64,000 nt of DNA, taken from assembly GCF_000699445.3 (NCBI RefSeq), contig NC_067198.1, positions 8,368,801 through 8,432,800 on the forward strand. The letters are read 5' to 3'. Positions 1 through 9,456 of the stretch are shown here, one piece after another. The DNA is from Schistosoma haematobium. Lineage: Eukaryota; Platyhelminthes; Trematoda; Strigeidida; Schistosomatidae. The notes under the pieces were generated by a model. That model ran no database searches. It saw only the letters and a list, made by a program, of their open reading frames with translations, and was not told the origin of the DNA. The position numbers and the translations under genes were made by a program. Position 1 is the stretch's first letter, and each line of letters opens with the position of its first letter.

Positions 1-1735
1 TAGAATACTTTGAGGAACTCTTGAATCGGCCAGCTCCATTGAATCCACAGGATATCAAAGCATTACCTACAGGCCTTCCTATAGATGTAACTACACCAAC
101 GATCGAAGAGATCAAGATGGCCATCAAACATATCAAAAGTGGGAAAGTAGCAGGACCTGACAATATACCAGCCGAAACACTAAAGTGGGACATAGAAGTA
201 AATACAAACATTCTTCGCGTTCTATTCAGGAAGATTTGGGAAAAAGAAAAAATGCCGATGGACTGGAAAAAGGACATCTCATCAAGATACCAAAGAAAGG
301 AGATCTGAGCAATTGTGAGAACTACAGAGGTATCACACTACTATCAATACCAGGAAAGGTTTTCAACAGAGTGTTGCCAAACCGGTTGAAAAACTCAGTA
401 GACGCACAACTTCGAGATCGACAAGCTGGATTCCGTAAGGATCGGTTATGCACAAACCAAATCAATTGAATGGAACTTCTTTCTATACACCAACTTCCTT
501 GGTTATGAGAAAGCATTTGACAGTGTAGATAGGAGAAGACCGGAGTCAGACAAGGCTGCTTACTCTCCCCCTTTCTCTTTTGTTAGTTGACTGGATTATG
601 AAGACCTCCACATCTGACGGAAGGCACGGAATACAATGGACTGCCTGGATGCAACTAGACGATTTGAACTCCGCAAATGACCTGACCTTTCTATCCCAAA
701 CACATCAACAAATGCAGGTCAAGAAAAAAAGTGTAGCAACAGCCTCTGCAACTGAAGGCCTCAACATACATAAGGGAAAAAGCAATATTCTCAAATACAA
801 CACAGAGAACAACAACCTAATCACACTTGATGGAGAAACTCTGAAAGAAGTGGAATCTTTCACGCACCTGGACAGCATCATCGATAAACAAGAAGGACCT
901 GATGCAGATGTGAAGGCGAGGACCTCATTCCTACAGCTGAAGAACAATTGGAACTAAAAACAACTGTCAACCAATATCAAAGAGAGAATCTTCTATACGA
1001 ATATCAAAACAGTTCTACTGTACGGAGCTGAAACTTGGAGAACTACCACAACCATCAACAAACACGTACAAGCGTTTATAAATAATTGTCTTAACAAGAT
1101 ACTCAATGTCCGTTGGCCGGATACCATCCGCAACAGCCTACTGTGGGAGAGAACAAACTAGCTTCCACTTGAAGAGGAAATTAAGAAAGACAGTGGAAGT
1201 GGATAGAACACATATTGAGGAAATCATCAAACTGCATCATGAAGCAAGCGCTAACTTGGAATCCTGAAGAGAAACGGAAATGAGGAAGGCCAAAGTACAC
1301 AATGCGCCGAGAATAAGAAGCAGACATGAAAAAGATGAATAGCAACTGGAAGAACTGGAAAGGATTGCCCGGGGTAGTCAGTCAGTCAGTAACAACGGAG
1401 AACTTCGTACGTACGTACGTACATCAGTTCGAGTTGCCACACCACCTTAGCACAGAGATGCAGTTGTCGATTCAAATCCCGTAGTGGTAGAGGTAGCAAG
1501 AGTATAAGCAGTAATAGGGAAGATTAGGGTTTGGAGATGTTATTTAAAGAGTATAATCCAGTGAAATAAATTTGGAAAGAGGAAAAAAGGGACATGGAGA
1601 ATTCAGAAGATTAGAATCTGGGAGAACACAAAGAGTGGATGCACCTGCGCCATTGCAAACGATTTTGAGCCATGTCATTCAGGGTGACCTATGCTCCTCC
1701 ACGATGAGTAACAGGCGTAAGTAAGTTAGTAAGTA
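1..1735 (+). mobile_element. RTE-clade non-LTR retrotransposon remnant (family RTE-A), RT C-terminal half
   Basis: Translated pieces at 21-308, 185-469 and 580-957 are reverse transcriptase: an early block with GKVAGPDNIPAE, then NYRGITLLS, RQAGFRKDR, YEKAFDSVDRR, and later GETLKEVESFTHL. Downstream, LLYGAETWRT (about 1019-1045) and the Arg/Lys-rich tail seen in RTE elements follow. The copy is dead: a frame change joins the first two blocks near 290, an internal deletion near 540 jumps from the DSVDRR block to the RQGCLL block, and stops interrupt the rest. The 5' part lies outside the window. An RTE-B 3' end is inserted at about 1376-1684, and the last codons plus the AAGT/GTAA-repeat tail of RTE-A resume at 1685-1735. 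The clade call rests on these motifs and the short-repeat 3' tail; relation to schistosome SR2/Perere-3 is likely but not proven. Confidence 0.8.
1376..1684 (-). mobile_element. RTE-B 3' end inserted inside RTE-A
   Basis: This segment matches the 3' end of the RTE-B copy at about 17890-18205, including GTCA/CAGT repeats at the tip, the GTAC-repeat run near 1408, and the block ending near the gag-like string GCCATGTCATTCAGGG. It is 5' truncated where RTE-A sequence resumes. The order (RTE-A, RTE-B, RTE-A tail) shows that RTE-B landed in an older RTE-A copy. Confidence 0.8.
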
Positions 1736-1921
1736 AGTACTTCTGATGAATTGCACGAAGAACAACTCGATGCTTTCATAAAACAAAAAGTTTGAAATAA
1801 AATGCTATTCAATTCTTTTTAAGATATCGAATCTCTTCTCTTGCCACGACGCATTCCACACCAATGACTCATTTTTACACGCATTTGAATAGACTTAAAA
1901 TTCAATAAATAAATAATATAT

Positions 1922-2108
1922 TTGTAATATCCCAATGAGTAGAAAAATTAGATTTTCTGACGTTTCGTGACTTAGTGTAAGTCACTTCTTCAGAGAATAA
2001 ATAACCAAATTAAAATTAATCCAAGTTTAAACTTGGAAGAAGTGACTTACACTAAGTCACGAAACGTCAGAAAATCTAATTTTTCTACTCACTGGGATAT
2101 TACAAATA
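1922..2108. repeat. Palindromic pair of Penelope-like element termini
   Basis: The left arm (about 1922-2000) reappears in reverse complement at about 2030-2108, with a spacer of roughly 30 bp around 2010-2030. Both arms contain the PLE-end sequence that is also found at 16990-17061 next to a PLE GIY-YIG remnant. The left arm carries a complete hammerhead motif; the right arm keeps the stem and GAAAC but its CUGA box reads TTGGAAGA, so it is broken. A single RNA copy of this unit would form a long hairpin. Confidence 0.8.
1955..1997 (-). ncRNA. Hammerhead ribozyme motif in PLE terminus
   Basis: Read on the minus strand: TTCT, then CTGAAGA (CUGANGA box), an extra A, stem II GTGACTTA with loop CAC and TAAGTCAC (8 perfect pairs), GAAA, then CGTC followed by AGAA, which pairs with TTCT as stem I. 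GTC is a permitted cleavage triplet. Stem III is minimal (AC/GU without a loop), a form that would act better as a dimer. Hammerhead motifs in Penelope-like elements are established; that this copy is active is not shown. Confidence 0.65.
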
Positions 2109-2619
2109 TATTATTTATTTATTCATTTATAACAATCTACCGAATGCTCAACTTATTCGAAATTATCAAATCAAACCTTGGTAATGATACTTAAAATTCA
2201 ATATTCTGAAAATGACTGGTTGCTTCATGAACCTATTTAAGTTTTTGATAATTTTGATTTTTGATGATTTTCCTGAAAATGCTCGGGACAGACTCCCGAG
2301 CAATACATGGAGGTCATTTTTCAATTACAACAGTTGAGATTATCACAAAAATAGATTCCTTTCTGCTGCTTACTAAACATTACAAATAGTCGTATATGAA
2401 ATTTTATAACAATCTATTCTCCATCACTCTTATAAAGGTTGATGAATTTGGCCCATCTAAGTTTTGCGTTTTATACATAAATGCAGATTCCATTCAACAA
2501 TAGCAGTGTTCATTATTTTTTGAGAAAGAAAGCCCTTCCAAATCTGCAGTTTTTCAAGAATTAAAGTTTTTCTTTCAATTACAGTCCGATTACTGGTTAT
2601 TCATTAAACAGATGTTTAT

Positions 2620-2765
2620 CAGTGTGGAGACCATCATAAACCATCATGGAAGCACCGGACAAGTTTTCCATTCTAGTATGGAGACGCTTCACCAGTGCAC
2701 ATCCACGATCCAGGTTTTCAGTGGTGGTCTATCTTAGACTGATTCGTGATGTCAACTGTGAATAT
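2620..2765 (-). mobile_element. tRNA/hammerhead SINE copy, degenerate
   Basis: The minus strand carries the family's body: stem I halves GCACTG and CGGTGC, a remnant of stem II around CTCCATACTAG, GAAA, and the GTC cleavage triplet, flanked by the AACCTGGA / GGTGGTCTA arms shared with other copies. The catalytic box has decayed (GTGAAGC in place of CTGANGA). The family resembles the schistosome alpha (Sm-alpha) hammerhead SINE. Confidence 0.55.
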
Positions 2766-4509
2766 GTATGTAAGGCAAATATAGATGAGAAAAATAACCA
2801 AAAGTATGTCTTAAGAATTTCTGCAGGATTTTGTTGTAGAAACTTTTAAGAGGAAATTTTAAACGCAATATCTGAAGCCCGTCAAATAAAAGACAATTCC
2901 TTAAAAGTGGTAATAACAAAAAATATTTTAACACAATGAAGGATAGCTGAAATAAATAGACAAGGGGCATGAAATAGTTGTTTTTATATGCTCAATGTGC
3001 ACACATAATCACGTACATGATATTTTCGCTTTCTGAGCTAAATTAAGTGGATCATCAAATCTAGCCGGATCGTCTCACTAGACTTTTCTTATGTTTAAAT
3101 ACCAAAGCACAACTCCATGAAAGATAATTTTAAATGTTTGACATCAACAACCACTACTATTATTATTTGATCACATTTTGTTGACTGACATGATAGGCAA
3201 GGTTCTGATTGGTCGGAATGGGAGTGACCTATGATACTGATTTTCTCTATTTGCCTATGATATTCAATCATGTTTGCTTTTCTGTTAATATTTTGTAAGA
3301 TACGCATGTTATTTTTGATTAGAAAAATGACCTATTCTACAAGGCAGCTGTTTTGTTTCCTGGCAGTACTTCAGCTAAGCAGAGGATATATCAATTATTC
3401 AATCTCTTGACTGACCATCATCCGACCAAATCGTAGTATTGCATAATGTCTGTCGATTCTTTTATTTCGTTTCAACAGTCGGAGATTCTTTCATAAAATC
3501 ATATTACGTAGAATTAAATCAGTAAAAATATCATCTACCACTTGAACTATGTCTTTTTTCTGAGTTGTTGCACATAATAAAACTGATTTGTTTGATGATT
3601 TAAATTTTCTTAACCATTTTAGTTGATGATGGACGATTTTCACATACTCTCGGTTCATCAGTGATGCCGTACGGGACTGCAAAAGATTGTTTCTCATCAA
3701 CCGTTTGTCCTCAGGTTAGAAGTGTAATATTTATTAACTAGCTATGAACAATATCGTGATAAATCTGTTTAAAATCATGATTTCATATTCACTCTTGATA
3801 AACTATATGATTGTAAACACACTATGAGAAAGACTCTGAATTACTTGAAACAAAGGCTATAACGGTAGGTATTTACGGTTATGAAAAATAATCATTTAGT
3901 GTAACTACGTGACAGAAACGAACCAACAGTGATTTTTTAAAGACCATTTGATTATGAAGCTAATTTTCAGCCAGTAAGTAGAAAGTCTAGAAATCAAAAG
4001 TATTTTACCACTGAAATAGCAGTGGTTGATAGAGTTTAATGTCTTAAAGAAGTCTAATTTTCCAATCCTTACCATCACTTTTCCAATTTAAATATCTTGG
4101 AGATATCTCTACACAACCTCATTTATCTGAGGGTGAATATATTCATATTAAATAAAGTCTTTGTAAAATCGTTTTTATGCTTTAATTAGATTTATAGGAA
4201 ACTAGCTAAACAGTTGGATAAATGGACTGTTAAGATAACGATGTAGATAAGTCATCCATTTAAATCGCATCAGTCTTAGTATTTCTAGTTTACCAGCTCG
4301 CCAATTATTCGTTGGACCATTTTGACTTGAAGACGACCGTTTTTAATATTTTAAGCACTACAAAATGGTTTTTTTGATGTTATATAAAATTTATTACTGA
4401 ATTCCAGGTAGAACTTCATAGTGGTTTTCTCCCCTCTGTGAGCTCACTCAATGATCTTTCCAAGGTTATTTAGATATCAGATATATTCTCATAATTCAGA
4501 TTACAAATT

Positions 4510-4650
4510 GATCTCGGCTAAACTACTATTGAAAACCTGATAGCACTGGGTGCCCGTTTCTTCCGAGCATCAGACTCCTCACCCGTGCCCATTCACGATT
4601 CCATACCTGGGAATCAAATTCGGGACCCTCGGTCTCGCGCACAAACACTG
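4510..4650 (-). mobile_element. tRNA/hammerhead SINE copy with tRNA-like head
   Basis: On the minus strand a tRNA-like head is visible: GCGCGAGACCGAGGGTCC followed by a B-box-like GAATTTGATTCCC. Then come GTGAGGA (CUGAGGA box with its first base changed), a decayed stem II, GAAACGGGCACC and CAGTGCT. The head explains how such copies could be transcribed by polymerase III. The ribozyme core is mutated. Confidence 0.6.
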
Positions 4651-4819
4651 AACTTCTATAACAATAATCATCATGTACTCATTAATGAACAGCTTCAACA
4701 TGAGACTCCTGGAGTTCTACTGAGGGGCCATGATCAGTGAAGTTAAGCCACGTCAAAATTGAGATAGTTATGCACCTCGGTCAATAGATGAGGATTGTGA
4801 AATATTACGCATTGGTTGA

Positions 4820-5025
4820 AGTTAGACATTAACACCGTTGGATACTGGCATATAGGTTTAAAGGTCAGTTGTTCTCGTGAGAAACCTTAGGTCCTCAGTT
4901 TGACTCCATGTGGTGAGGTCGTCGATATACATTGCTGAGGAATCCCACACTGGGACGAACTGTGTCTTCAGTGGCTCCAGATTTTTAATGGTGGTCTGGC
5001 CAATATCAATTCGTGATTTAAACAA
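4820..5025 (+). mobile_element. tRNA/hammerhead SINE copy
   Basis: A degenerate tRNA-like head lies around 4835-4910 (GAGAAACCTTAGGTCCTCAG, then TTTGACTCC as a B-box remnant). The body follows at about 4938-4985 with an intact CTGAGGA box, ATCC/GGAC as stem II, GAAC in place of GAAA, and the terminal GGCTCCAG / GGTGGTCTGG arm. The ribozyme is probably inactive because of the GAAA change. Confidence 0.55.
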
Positions 5026-5654
5026 TAGAAGTTCTACAATCTGACCAAATCCTCTAATGATAATAGTATCAGGTATATGCTATATAACATTTTCATTACC
5101 CGATTGCCATCAGTTTAGTGTACTATAATATCACATACACTGTTCTGTTAGTTAGGCAGACCATATTTTACTGAAGATATCCTTTTTAGTCATCATCTCT
5201 TAACTCACTCCTCAACCAATTGAACAAACCAATTGGGCGGTGTTATGTAAATCTCAGATGTATGTAGGCATTTATTCACAGAATAATTTAATGTTTTGTT
5301 GATTAATTTAAGAGAGTAATTCAATTTTGAGGTTATTTTTATCATTCGCTTAATGAGGCTTGAGGACCGTTGAAAACTAGAAAGCATTGGATTGATGTTC
5401 CGTTTTAATCTGAAACTCCTCAGTAGTACCCAACACAACATCGTCAGAAATGGAATACAGGACCCCCGGGTATCCTGGTGACCGTATTGCCATCCAGATG
5501 ACTGATTATAAATCTAATATTCCACACTTTTCACTTCAGACAATTTTCGGCACTTTCCCGAGGTCAGTTCATGTTGTAAGACCAACTCAAAATTATTTAT
5601 CAGTATAGGGCTGTGGAGATTGCTGATTTTCACTGAAATCATGAACCGATCAAT

Positions 5655-5775
5655 TTTAGACCATCATTAAAAACCTGGAGGCGCCAGACACCCGTTTCGT
5701 CCCAGTACGGGACTTCAGTGCTTCCAGGTTTTCAATGATGATCTAACACTGATCGATTCATGATTTCACTGAAAC
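5655..5775 (-). mobile_element. tRNA/hammerhead SINE body, foldback form
   Basis: The two ends, AAACCTGGAGGC and GCTTCCAGGTTT, are inverted copies. On the minus strand stem II is perfect (GTCCC, loop GTACT, GGGAC), followed by GAAACGGGTGTC. The CUGANGA box has been shortened to CTGAA by a deletion, so cleavage is unlikely. Confidence 0.55.
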
Positions 5776-6528
5776 TCCAAGTGATATAACGTTTCTAATG
5801 AACTGATACAAACTATTAGTTCAGAAATATACTTTAGTTAATCCATGAAATTTTTATTACTATTCCTCCCTAGTCCTTGAAGTCGGAGCATTCCATTTCC
5901 CCAACACTTTAGACATAGTTTTACATTAGAAAAGCAACATATTACTCTTGTTGGAGGTAGTATTAAGGTTTGGAAAAGTATTCTACTATGAGAAAATTAA
6001 TTAAATACCATCATTTGATTATAATTTATTTGTAATCATCATAAAAAACTATGACAAAGTACTATCATATCTAATTGTCACGGATAAGTCACAGTTGAGT
6101 TACATCCCCTGACTTTTAGTTATGAATTATCAATGCCGGTTGAAACAGAGCATCCAGACAATTGTTTCCAACAAGTGTATCATTACATGTTTAACCGTAT
6201 AGAATAATGGCTATATTTCACTTGAAATGATTGAATTCAGTTAACAGTTAGCATAAAACAGAAAAATTGACAATATACATTAATAAACGACGAATTTGTA
6301 TCAATAAATAACTAAAGGAAAACAGTATAGTGACCAGTTTAGCCATTTTAAATCAATGTTCATCAACAGCGTTTTTAATGTGTGTCACATTTCAAAAAAG
6401 AATATTGTAAATTGTGAGATCAGTTATTGAAAATTCATTATTAATAAATGCTGATTTGTAATTACTAGTTAACACTGGCGCCTTTGAACATTTAACACTT
6501 GATTTTTTCATAAATTCATCTTAATCAG

Positions 6529-6636
6529 GGGCAATTTCAAATCGATTTGAGAGGTACAAATTTCAAGGTGAGCGTTAAAACACGTTGGATCATTAATAAA
6601 ATTAATGACGGTGTATCTCATATTCATCGATTACAA
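6529..6636 (+). CDS. Penultimate exon of an unidentified host gene
   Basis: A 108-nt exon candidate opens after the acceptor TTAATCAG and closes at a consensus donor, GTACGT. It encodes 36 residues beginning GQFQIDLRGTNF and ending VSHIHRLQ, in phase 0 at both ends. The next exon (9367-9456) also starts in phase 0, so the join is clean. The peptide has the look of a folded beta-rich domain (alternating hydrophobic residues, VSVKTRWIINKI) rather than of a retroelement. I do not recognise the family and found no further exons upstream. Confidence 0.5.
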
Positions 6637-7419
6637 GTACGTCCATTTGAATATAAAAAAATATATGAAATGATGAAATTATGTATGTTAAATGTTTCAG
6701 TCTTATGTTTGATTTCTTTTGAAAGAAGACAATTTTTTCACCTTAAGTCGGTATCGATAACGTAAATCTAAAGTAGTTCAGCTTCTATTCAAGAACAGAA
6801 AGGGATATTTGGGAAGTTAACTGATTCGCAGGAATTCAAACCATAAGTTATCGTCCAATCACAAGAAGTGATCTTGACTATTATTGTTATAATTACTAAA
6901 CCTAAGTTCAAAATAAAAGAAAGTTCACCTGATAAGATATTGCTTTAAATGATAACATTTACTAAAAATGCACAATAATATCTATAGGTATCCAGTGATA
7001 ATCATTTTACTCAGAACCATGTATATTTATTTGATTGCACTAAAGAATTGATGATATAAAATATTCTATATTATAACACTTATCTTGTAAATATATGTAT
7101 AAAAAGTTTCTCAACAGTGATTAGCTGCCATTTATCTTCATTTCCAAGCATTCTGCTTCTGTGACACTATTTTCTCAGAACAATGTGGTGATTTCTCAAG
7201 ACTTTTCCAGTAATTAGAACAATAATATGTGAGCAGCTCAGAGAACGTCTAAATACATTTGGTTAACATGTACAGTTAACCAGCTAGAACAAATCTTAAG
7301 AAAAAGCTTTATTGCTACATTTTTCTGGTCCGAAAATGTACGACCTAAAAGCTTGGACACATAGTCTTCTACTATATATATAATTAACAATCTGTTCAAT
7401 AATTTTAAGTTAAACATTA

Positions 7420-7570
7420 ACACCGTTAGATCCTGGTTTAGTGGTCTAGAGGTTAAACGTTCGTGAGCGAGACCGAAGTACGTGGACTAGACTCCCACTT
7501 ACAGAGTCGCGGGTGTGACTTGCTGAAAAGTACCATACTAGAGTAAAAACAGATGTCCATCGCTCTAGAA
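7420..7570 (+). mobile_element. tRNA-derived SINE head with decayed hammerhead
   Basis: The head, TGGTCTAGAGGTTAAACG, looks like an A box and is followed by GCGAGACCGAAGTACGTGG and a damaged B box (GGACTAGACTCCC). The body then gives GCTGAAAAGTACCATACTAG and GATGTCCATCG, a diverged hammerhead. Same family as the copies at 4.5, 4.9 and 52.7 kb. Confidence 0.55.
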
Positions 7571-7659
7571 TGTAATTATTAGCATTAAAATTAACAACAA
7601 GGGGGTACAGACTCACCTGGGTCATTGTAACGTGTTCGATTGTTCCAACTGACTAGTAT

Positions 7660-7745
7660 ATGAATCATTGATTTATCAACCTTTTTTAGCAGACGTTTCG
7701 TGGATTGTGAGAAATCAGTTCCTCGATAGTACGTAATATTAGCAG
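7660..7745 (-). other. Second PLE-end family with a damaged hammerhead-like motif
   Basis: The minus strand contains ATCGAGGAACTGATTTC, then AATCCAC, GAAAC and GTCTG. The order is that of a hammerhead (CUGANGA, stem II, GAAA, GTC), but the box reads TCGAGGA and the outer stem II pairs are lost. Its resemblance to the motif at 1955-1997 suggests a terminus of another Penelope-like family. Confidence 0.35.
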
Positions 7746-7899
7746 ACTGTAAACCTTCCATATTTGGACGAACATGTTTCTTCGTACGGTTTAGCGATAC
7801 TGTACTGAAAGACTATCCTTTCTCTTCTCCGGATCTTTGAATTTTACAGCAATAATAAAACTGATGTTCGTTTCAAGGTCTTGACATTTTCTGCTTGAG

Positions 7900-9170
7900 C
7901 ATCAGCATAAGAGAGCTTTGAAGTTTTGCATAAATTTCCGCACTTCGATTAACAAGATATCGAGGACTTCACTTGAACCGTGCTCAGTGATCAATAAGGA
8001 AAGCTGCACGCTAATCATTGTTAAATTCTCTAGACCCAGGATAAACGTTCCACAATCAATGATAAGGAATTCACAATGTAAGATTTATCATTTCTAATCA
8101 GCAAATTACAACACTCAAGAATTGAAAGTTTATGACCAGTAGTACTCGAAATATAAACTTTAGTAGGCCTAATTACAGCATCGGGATTTAATGGTTTTAA
8201 CTTACCAACTGACATGATGGATTTGATACTACTAGTGTCAACAAAAAATCGTGAAAAGCACCACTAGACAAATATAATCGTTTATGAATATGAAAAGAAC
8301 TATTGCATGTTGTAAATAAGGATTTTATATGACAATTAGATAACCCAAATTATTAGGATTTGAATTACAAAGTTTAGTATTACTTTTGGCGAAATGAAGA
8401 GTAGTTTTACAAACCGAATCTATGTGACCCATTTTATCACACTTAAAGCATTCGGCAGGATGAGACACACGAAATACGTAATTGAAATTAAGCACAGGAT
8501 AAACATTTACCGAATTTGTGCTCAACCACATAACCTGCTTTGAAATCCTTTTTTGAGTAGTTTTTCATATTTTTCACTAGAATAGGAACCATCATTTAAC
8601 AAACTCGAGCTTGAGAGACCCTGAGAATGTTGTCCATCACGACGACTAAGCAAAGTATTAGAGACTTTTACTAACTGAAAATCAAGCTCATATACTGCCT
8701 CATAGTTAATAAATGTTGTTTTAATTCCCTGAAATGAACTTTTGAATTTCTGAATAAATTCTTTTCTAAAATGATGAATACTTGTAGCAACAATCAACCA
8801 ATCACGATGTTGAGTTTTCAATTGACCTCCACAATTGTACTTCGCGGCCTGTTTCTATGATTCAAGTATAAAGTCTTTAAATTTCTGATCACTCTATCGC
8901 ATCATCTTATGAAACGCAGATCTTTATTCATTCAAAGCTACCACAATCGACATGACTAAGTAGTAATTCCTTGAGAGATTTGTAAGACAATGAAATTGGT
9001 TTCTCTGGAGAAGCCATATTCTTTCAGTTAGACACTTTTTTCCAATGAATGTCACCAAATTAGCTGTAAATTTATCTTCTCTAATATCTTTTCTAGTTAT
9101 GCACCAGATTTCGAACCGCTCCATGCAGTGTTCGGAGATATTTCCACAAGATTTGACACCATGGTGACGC
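7900..9170 (-). mobile_element. Gypsy-type LTR retrotransposon remnant: gag and protease
   Basis: On the minus strand, 8821-8522 encodes gag-like sequence ending SSEKYEKLLKKGF, and 8531-8325 carries a CCHC zinc knuckle, CFKCDKMGHIDSVC. At 8250-8030 the protease start reads FVDTSSIKSIMSVGKL, so the catalytic DTG has become DTS. Frameshifts separate the pieces, and RT and integrase are absent. The knuckle and protease context fit the Boudicca/CsRn1-like gypsy group of schistosomes; that subgroup is an inference. It sits in the intron of the unknown gene, on the opposite strand. Confidence 0.65.
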
Positions 9171-9366
9171 CAATATGATAATTAGAAGTATTCGACTAAA
9201 GTCAATATCTAGTGAAAATATTGTAATTTAAGTTCTGCAGGCAACTAGTGAAGCCTATTGTGATAAAAGGAAATATTTGAGTAATATAAGAAGTAATCGT
9301 ATATATACATACATACATACATTTGTATTTATATATTCGTGATACTTGTTCTATTCTCTGCTTTAG

Positions 9367-9456
9367 GATGGTCAATTAATATATGGTCGCTGTGGAGGAC
9401 ACTGTACAGGATGTTGGCCTCAAACTGGATTATTTCTTGAAGTCAAGCCAGATTAA
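9367..9456 (+). CDS. Terminal exon of the same unidentified host gene
   Basis: A strong polypyrimidine tract and acceptor (TTCTATTCTCTGCTTTAG) precede a 90-nt exon of 29 codons plus TAA. It reads DGQLIYGRCGGHCTGC followed by WPQTGLFLEVKPD and stop. The closely spaced cysteines (C-x3-C-x2-C) suggest a metal or disulfide site at the extreme C terminus. Joined in phase 0 to 6529-6636, it gives a 65-residue C-terminal segment. The 2.7 kb intron carries a gypsy remnant on the opposite strand. No family assignment is offered. Confidence 0.55.
   Translation, partial: DGQLIYGRCGGHCTGCWPQTGLFLEVKPD

Larger units (their letters stand above)
2770..6528. other. Gene-poor stretch upstream of the first unknown-gene exon
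   Basis: Apart from the SINE copies listed separately, this AT-rich stretch holds only short unsupported reading frames with no recognisable domain. Upstream exons of the plus-strand gene that continues at 6529 may lie here but I could not identify any. Confidence 0.4.

Noticed and set aside
7420..7520. A genuine tRNA gene
   Set aside because: The A-box and B-box-like parts are present but no cloverleaf forms and the body continues into the SINE; called a tRNA-derived head instead.
9301..9330. CRISPR-like or functional tandem array
   Set aside because: It is a simple CATA microsatellite without spacers, and the genome is eukaryotic.
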